Made by a program: the position numbers and the translations under genes. A stretch of 64,000 bases of DNA from Dysidea avara (taxonomy: Eukaryota > Porifera > Demospongiae > Dictyoceratida > Dysideidae), in the NCBI RefSeq assembly GCF_963678975.1, contig NC_089281.1, positions 10,813,277 to 10,877,276 of the forward strand. The letters are read 5' to 3'. Numbering within the stretch: the stretch's first letter is position 1; the number at the start of each line of letters is the position of its first letter. Positions 60,880-64,000 of this stretch are shown here, piece after piece. The notes under the pieces were generated by a model. That model made no database searches and was not told the DNA's origin. It saw only the letters and a list, made by a program, of their open reading frames with translations.

Positions 60880-62903
60880 ATGGACGAAGAATTTAACGAG
60901 GAAGAATTAACCCTAGATCTGATAGCGCCTCTAGGGGGTACCGAGGTAGCTTTTATTCGTTGTTTGTTGTTAAATAGTATTTTATTATGTTAAACAGAAA
61001 GATCTAAAGTTGCTGCAGAGCAGTAGCAAATCTCAAGCAGACCGAACAGTGATCAGCCAGCAAGAGGTATAGCTACATGATAAGTGCTAGAAACAAGACT
61101 TGCCATCACCAGTATGACCCCACTTGATTAAAACTGTCTGGCTGTTTAAATTGTACATAACACCATACACTGATTTATTTAAAACTACACACCCCCATGA
61201 GAAGAAAGCAATCCACAATTATTGAATAAATGGTTTGTTGAGCACCTCGTATTGTGTTTTGAAATGATCAGTATATAGTGGAAATCTTTGAAGGATGAAA
61301 TTTTTGCAGATATGTGTAAAAAATGATTTTTGCATTTTAGTTGCAAAATCCCAGAAAAAAATCATTGGTGAAATAATAGAGATTTTTGTTTATAGTGTTC
61401 TGGTAGCATGTTGGTATGGACTGTTAACATTTACATTCTATTATCACAAATTAATATTCTATAATCTGATGTTCAAGATAATTGTGTTAAGATTAGTGAG
61501 GATGCCGTTGGGTTTTAGAGGTTTCACTGTATGGTGTAGTAGGGGAGAACTGTTTTTACTATGATCGTATTTACATGTTTGCAATTCAAACTGACTCAAA
61601 TGTGTGCATTTCTGTAGAGAAATAATTAAGAATTTACTTTTATCCAGTAGCTTCTTTTTTTCACTTCATTATACTTAACTGTATGTGCCTGCTGAGCAAA
61701 AACCAGTCATTTTCGTACATTCCTCAAATTCCTGGTTTTTGTTCAGCGGGTCACATATTATCTTATTCAATGACTGTGTAACAATTGGGGTCTTTGAAGT
61801 CCCACAATATCAAAGCCATTTTTATGACATCTTACTGTATCATCCATTGATCATTTGCATGACTGGTGGTGAAAAGCACAAGGTAGTGTTTGGTGCTTTT
61901 GTAAAGTGTTGCTATTTTATGTTGACAAAAAAGTAGCTAGGGATTAAATTTGTATGTCAAGTGATGATCTTCTTTGCTTCAGCTTATTGTATTCTATTAA
62001 TTTCACTGGTAATATACTTGGTAGCCATGACTGATTCATCCCATTCATTTATATTACATCTTTGCAAAATTTCTTTAACTGTAGACTATCCCATTTTTTT
62101 CTAGATTGCACAATTTATTGACAGCATTGGGCTTGATGGTGTTATTGTAGAAGAAGGCATTGAAGACAAGAAGAAAAAAGAAAAAAAGACAATTGTTGTC
62201 TCATCACAAGAAAGCAAGCCTCCAGCAAAGAAAGAGAAACCTCCAACTAAAAAAGATAATAAAAAACTCAACAAGAAACAACAAGAGAACAATGGTGTAC
62301 CCTCCTCTGAAGTGAAGGTTCTTACAAGTAATATTGAAGTTGCTCTGAAGAATATCAAAGGGAAACACCGTAACAAGTTGTTGATTGGTAGTGGAACGAT
62401 GGAAGGCAGGTGGTATGATCAGGTAATGTGTGTAATTAAATGAGATGTTGTTTAGTGTAATTTACATGTAGTGGTACTCTTGTTATCTACATGCACGGAT
62501 TTATTATATTGTTAAAATCCCGCCTATTTCATTATTATTGTTAAAATCCCGCCTATTTCATTTTTTTGCATATGGGTTTATACTTTTGTTTGTTTCATTG
62601 CACTTTAGTATTGCAAAATTTAATGTTAAAAGGGTATTTTCATGTTAGGCTAAGTCAATTGGAGAAGTTGCTACTTCAGTGTCACCTGATGTACTTGAAC
62701 ATCTTCATTCAGTAGGAGCTGAGTTGATGGAGAGAGAAGCAGCCCTCTATGAGGAAGGTACGATTATGTCGTGAAGACGTACTATTGCGTATTATGTTGT
62801 AGTGAGAAATACAAAGAAGAAATCCGATAGTGAGTGGTTGAGGAATGTGCTTACCTCAGGAACAATTGCTGATAAACTGTCAGCTCGTACATTACTAGTT
62901 CAG
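60880..62903 (+). CDS. CEBPZ: CEBPZ / Noc1 / Mak21 homologue, first five exons (partial)
   Basis: CCAAT/enhancer-binding protein zeta (yeast Mak21/Noc1) is a nucleolar HEAT-like protein needed for early 60S ribosomal subunit assembly. Five exons: 60880-60945, 60998-61066, 62105-62422, 62649-62757 and 62803-62903 (66, 69, 318, 109 and 101 bp; 221 codons). The open frame is kept across introns of 52, 1038, 226 and 45 bp. Family features in order: an acidic start leading to LGGTEKDLKLL, the IAQFIDSIGL motif, a Lys-rich linker, NKLLIGSGTMEGRWYDQ (the KWYD motif region), and SEWLRNVLTSGTIADKLSAR then TLLVQ, the start of the conserved core. It continues beyond 64,000; no further exon is seen after 62,903. 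Vertebrate members are around 1,000 residues, so about a fifth is here. Confidence 0.9.
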
Positions 62904-64000
62904 GTATTATTGTGTGTGTTGTGGTGATCCCTGTCTGAATTGGTCACTACTTTGTGACCTCATTGTGCAACAGTCCAGCAGGCTGGCATGTACACAAGTA
63001 CAAGGGAAAAGTAGGAATTCAAAATTCAAGTAGGGGTCATATGTAGAAGTGAAGCGGTCACCTACTACACCTGCAGATGTAGCTACTAGTGGACATTTAA
63101 TCCCTACTTTACTCATGGCTGTTTTCAATATACACACCATTGCATTATATAGCACATACCTTGGAATCTCACTGACACACTAGTGTGTTTTTGTTGACTT
63201 AAGTTAGTCTTTCGCCACTATTTTACTCCTTAAACAATGGCAAATGAAATGGTATATTAGAAAGATAGCCCTAACTGTTGATCTGCCTTGAAAAGCATTA
63301 TTCACAGGAAAAGTTGCATACCTTTTGAAAATGCTTCATAAGTTGCTTTCTGCTGATCCAATTTAAAACTAGAATATCAAGGTTAAAGAATAATACAATA
63401 GTAAAAAATATGCAATAACAAGCTATATAACTAAAACAGGGATTAAATGACTACTGGTATATCTGCAGGCGCATCTTTCTGTGATTTTTACTTAAAATTA
63501 AAATTGTTTTCCTTATACAGTGCAACATGTGTTAATTAACGGTCACCTGAATTAAGTGGTCACCTTTGTATAATGGCCATTGTCACGAGGTCCCAAATAT
63601 TTTTCCATACAAATGTACAGTATGTATTGTAAGTGGTCACCTGTAGAACATCTATAAATGCCAGCAAAGAATTTAGCCTCTCATATACGTAGCAGTCACT
63701 GCCTTGTTATAACGTTAGTGGCTTGTTTAGCCTGTAAGGTATTTGTGGAAAAGTGGATAAGTTACTGTGGAGTATATAACCAGATGATATGATAAGGGGA
63801 TAGGATGATAGGAAGGGTATCAGTGACTGTATATGCAAGTATAAGGAATTTTAAGTTCAATTATGGATCATAGAAATAAAAAGTAAGGAAACAAGGGAGA
63901 TCGCCTACACCTGCAGATACACTAGTGGACATGTAAATGTGCACTAGTATATCTGCAGGTGTAGGCGATCTCCCTTGTTTCCCTACTTTTTTTCCTACGA
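62904..64000 (+). other. CEBPZ intron 5 with dispersed repeats
   Basis: More than 1.09 kb without an exon. It holds three related pieces with CTGCAGGTGTAGG / CTACACCTGCAG (near 63,070, 63,460 and 63,879-63,995), an AAGGGAAAAGTAGGAATT fragment at 63,005, and a GGTCACCT-repeat stretch (63,535-63,650). Confidence 0.6.
63879..63995. mobile_element. Foldback MITE in CEBPZ intron 5
   Basis: Arms of about 48 bp: AAAAAGTAAGGAAACAAGGG, AGATCGCCTACACCTGCAGA and CACTAGTGGAC, repeated in reverse complement after a loop of about 10 bp (63,930-63,940). Near-perfect stem, so probably young. Confidence 0.85.

Noticed and set aside
61295-61936. ORFs of 83-89 codons inside CEBPZ intron 2
   Set aside because: They lie in the intron, have biased hydrophobic composition from T-rich sequence, and one overlaps a small inverted repeat (61,688-61,752, GCTGAGCAAAAACCA).

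Overview
This is eukaryotic nuclear DNA from an animal, not prokaryotic. It is AT-rich. Genes are split by short GT-AG introns (45-75 bp is common), promoters carry TATA boxes, and the window is full of small inverted-repeat transposons, LTR and non-LTR retrotransposon pieces and microsatellites. One flank carries the start of a conserved nucleolar gene (CEBPZ/Noc1/Mak21) and there is a large F-box/leucine-rich-repeat gene. Compact introns, many tandem lineage-specific genes and F-box/TRIM-like families would fit a sponge (demosponge), but that is an inference I cannot confirm from the sequence alone.

Layout. (1) Positions 1-12,200: a minus-strand gene or gene pair made of very small exons, every one a multiple of 3 and flanked by phase-1 introns. 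The exon set occurs twice (5,643-10,602 and 253-2,163). A TATA-containing minus-strand promoter candidate lies at about 12,190. The large introns hold several MITEs and one arm of a 0.66-kb inverted repeat. (2) Positions 12,290-53,340: a decayed tandem segmental duplication of about five units. Each unit runs: a 5' conserved block ending in a hairpin or GATCGGTCACGATG-type motif, a broken F-box/LRR fragment, a nearly invariant 110-150 bp non-coding block, a conserved promoter (NRF-1-like palindrome plus TATA), and a small three-exon gene on the plus strand. The five small genes (called S1-S5 here) start at 16,384, 25,118, 32,450, 41,167 and 50,000; a sixth is a truncated relic near 35.2 kb. 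They encode short proteins with a Cys/Trp-rich N-terminus and a Ser/Thr/Glu-rich tail. I do not recognise the family. Two units also carry a minus-strand TRIM-like RING/B-box pseudogene. Later insertions include hAT-like elements with 8-bp target duplications, a degraded Ty3/gypsy element, a SINE-like element and a 1.58-kb perfect (GT)n tract. (3) Positions 53,883-55,763: the only intact F-box/LRR gene, intronless, on the minus strand; it is the family to which the broken fragments belong. (4) Positions 55,764-60,800: repeats and LINE fragments. (5) Positions 60,880 to the window end: the 5' five exons of CEBPZ.

How it fits together. The main unusual content is the S-gene array: five intact-looking paralogues with in-frame-only indels, identical splice architecture and shared promoter parts, sitting among F-box and TRIM-like debris. 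Function is unknown. The pattern (young tandem family, variable N-terminus, conserved promoter) is what one sees in lineage-specific secreted, membrane-anchored or defence-type families, but that is speculation. All exon models are from reading splice signals by eye; no alignment or database search was run.
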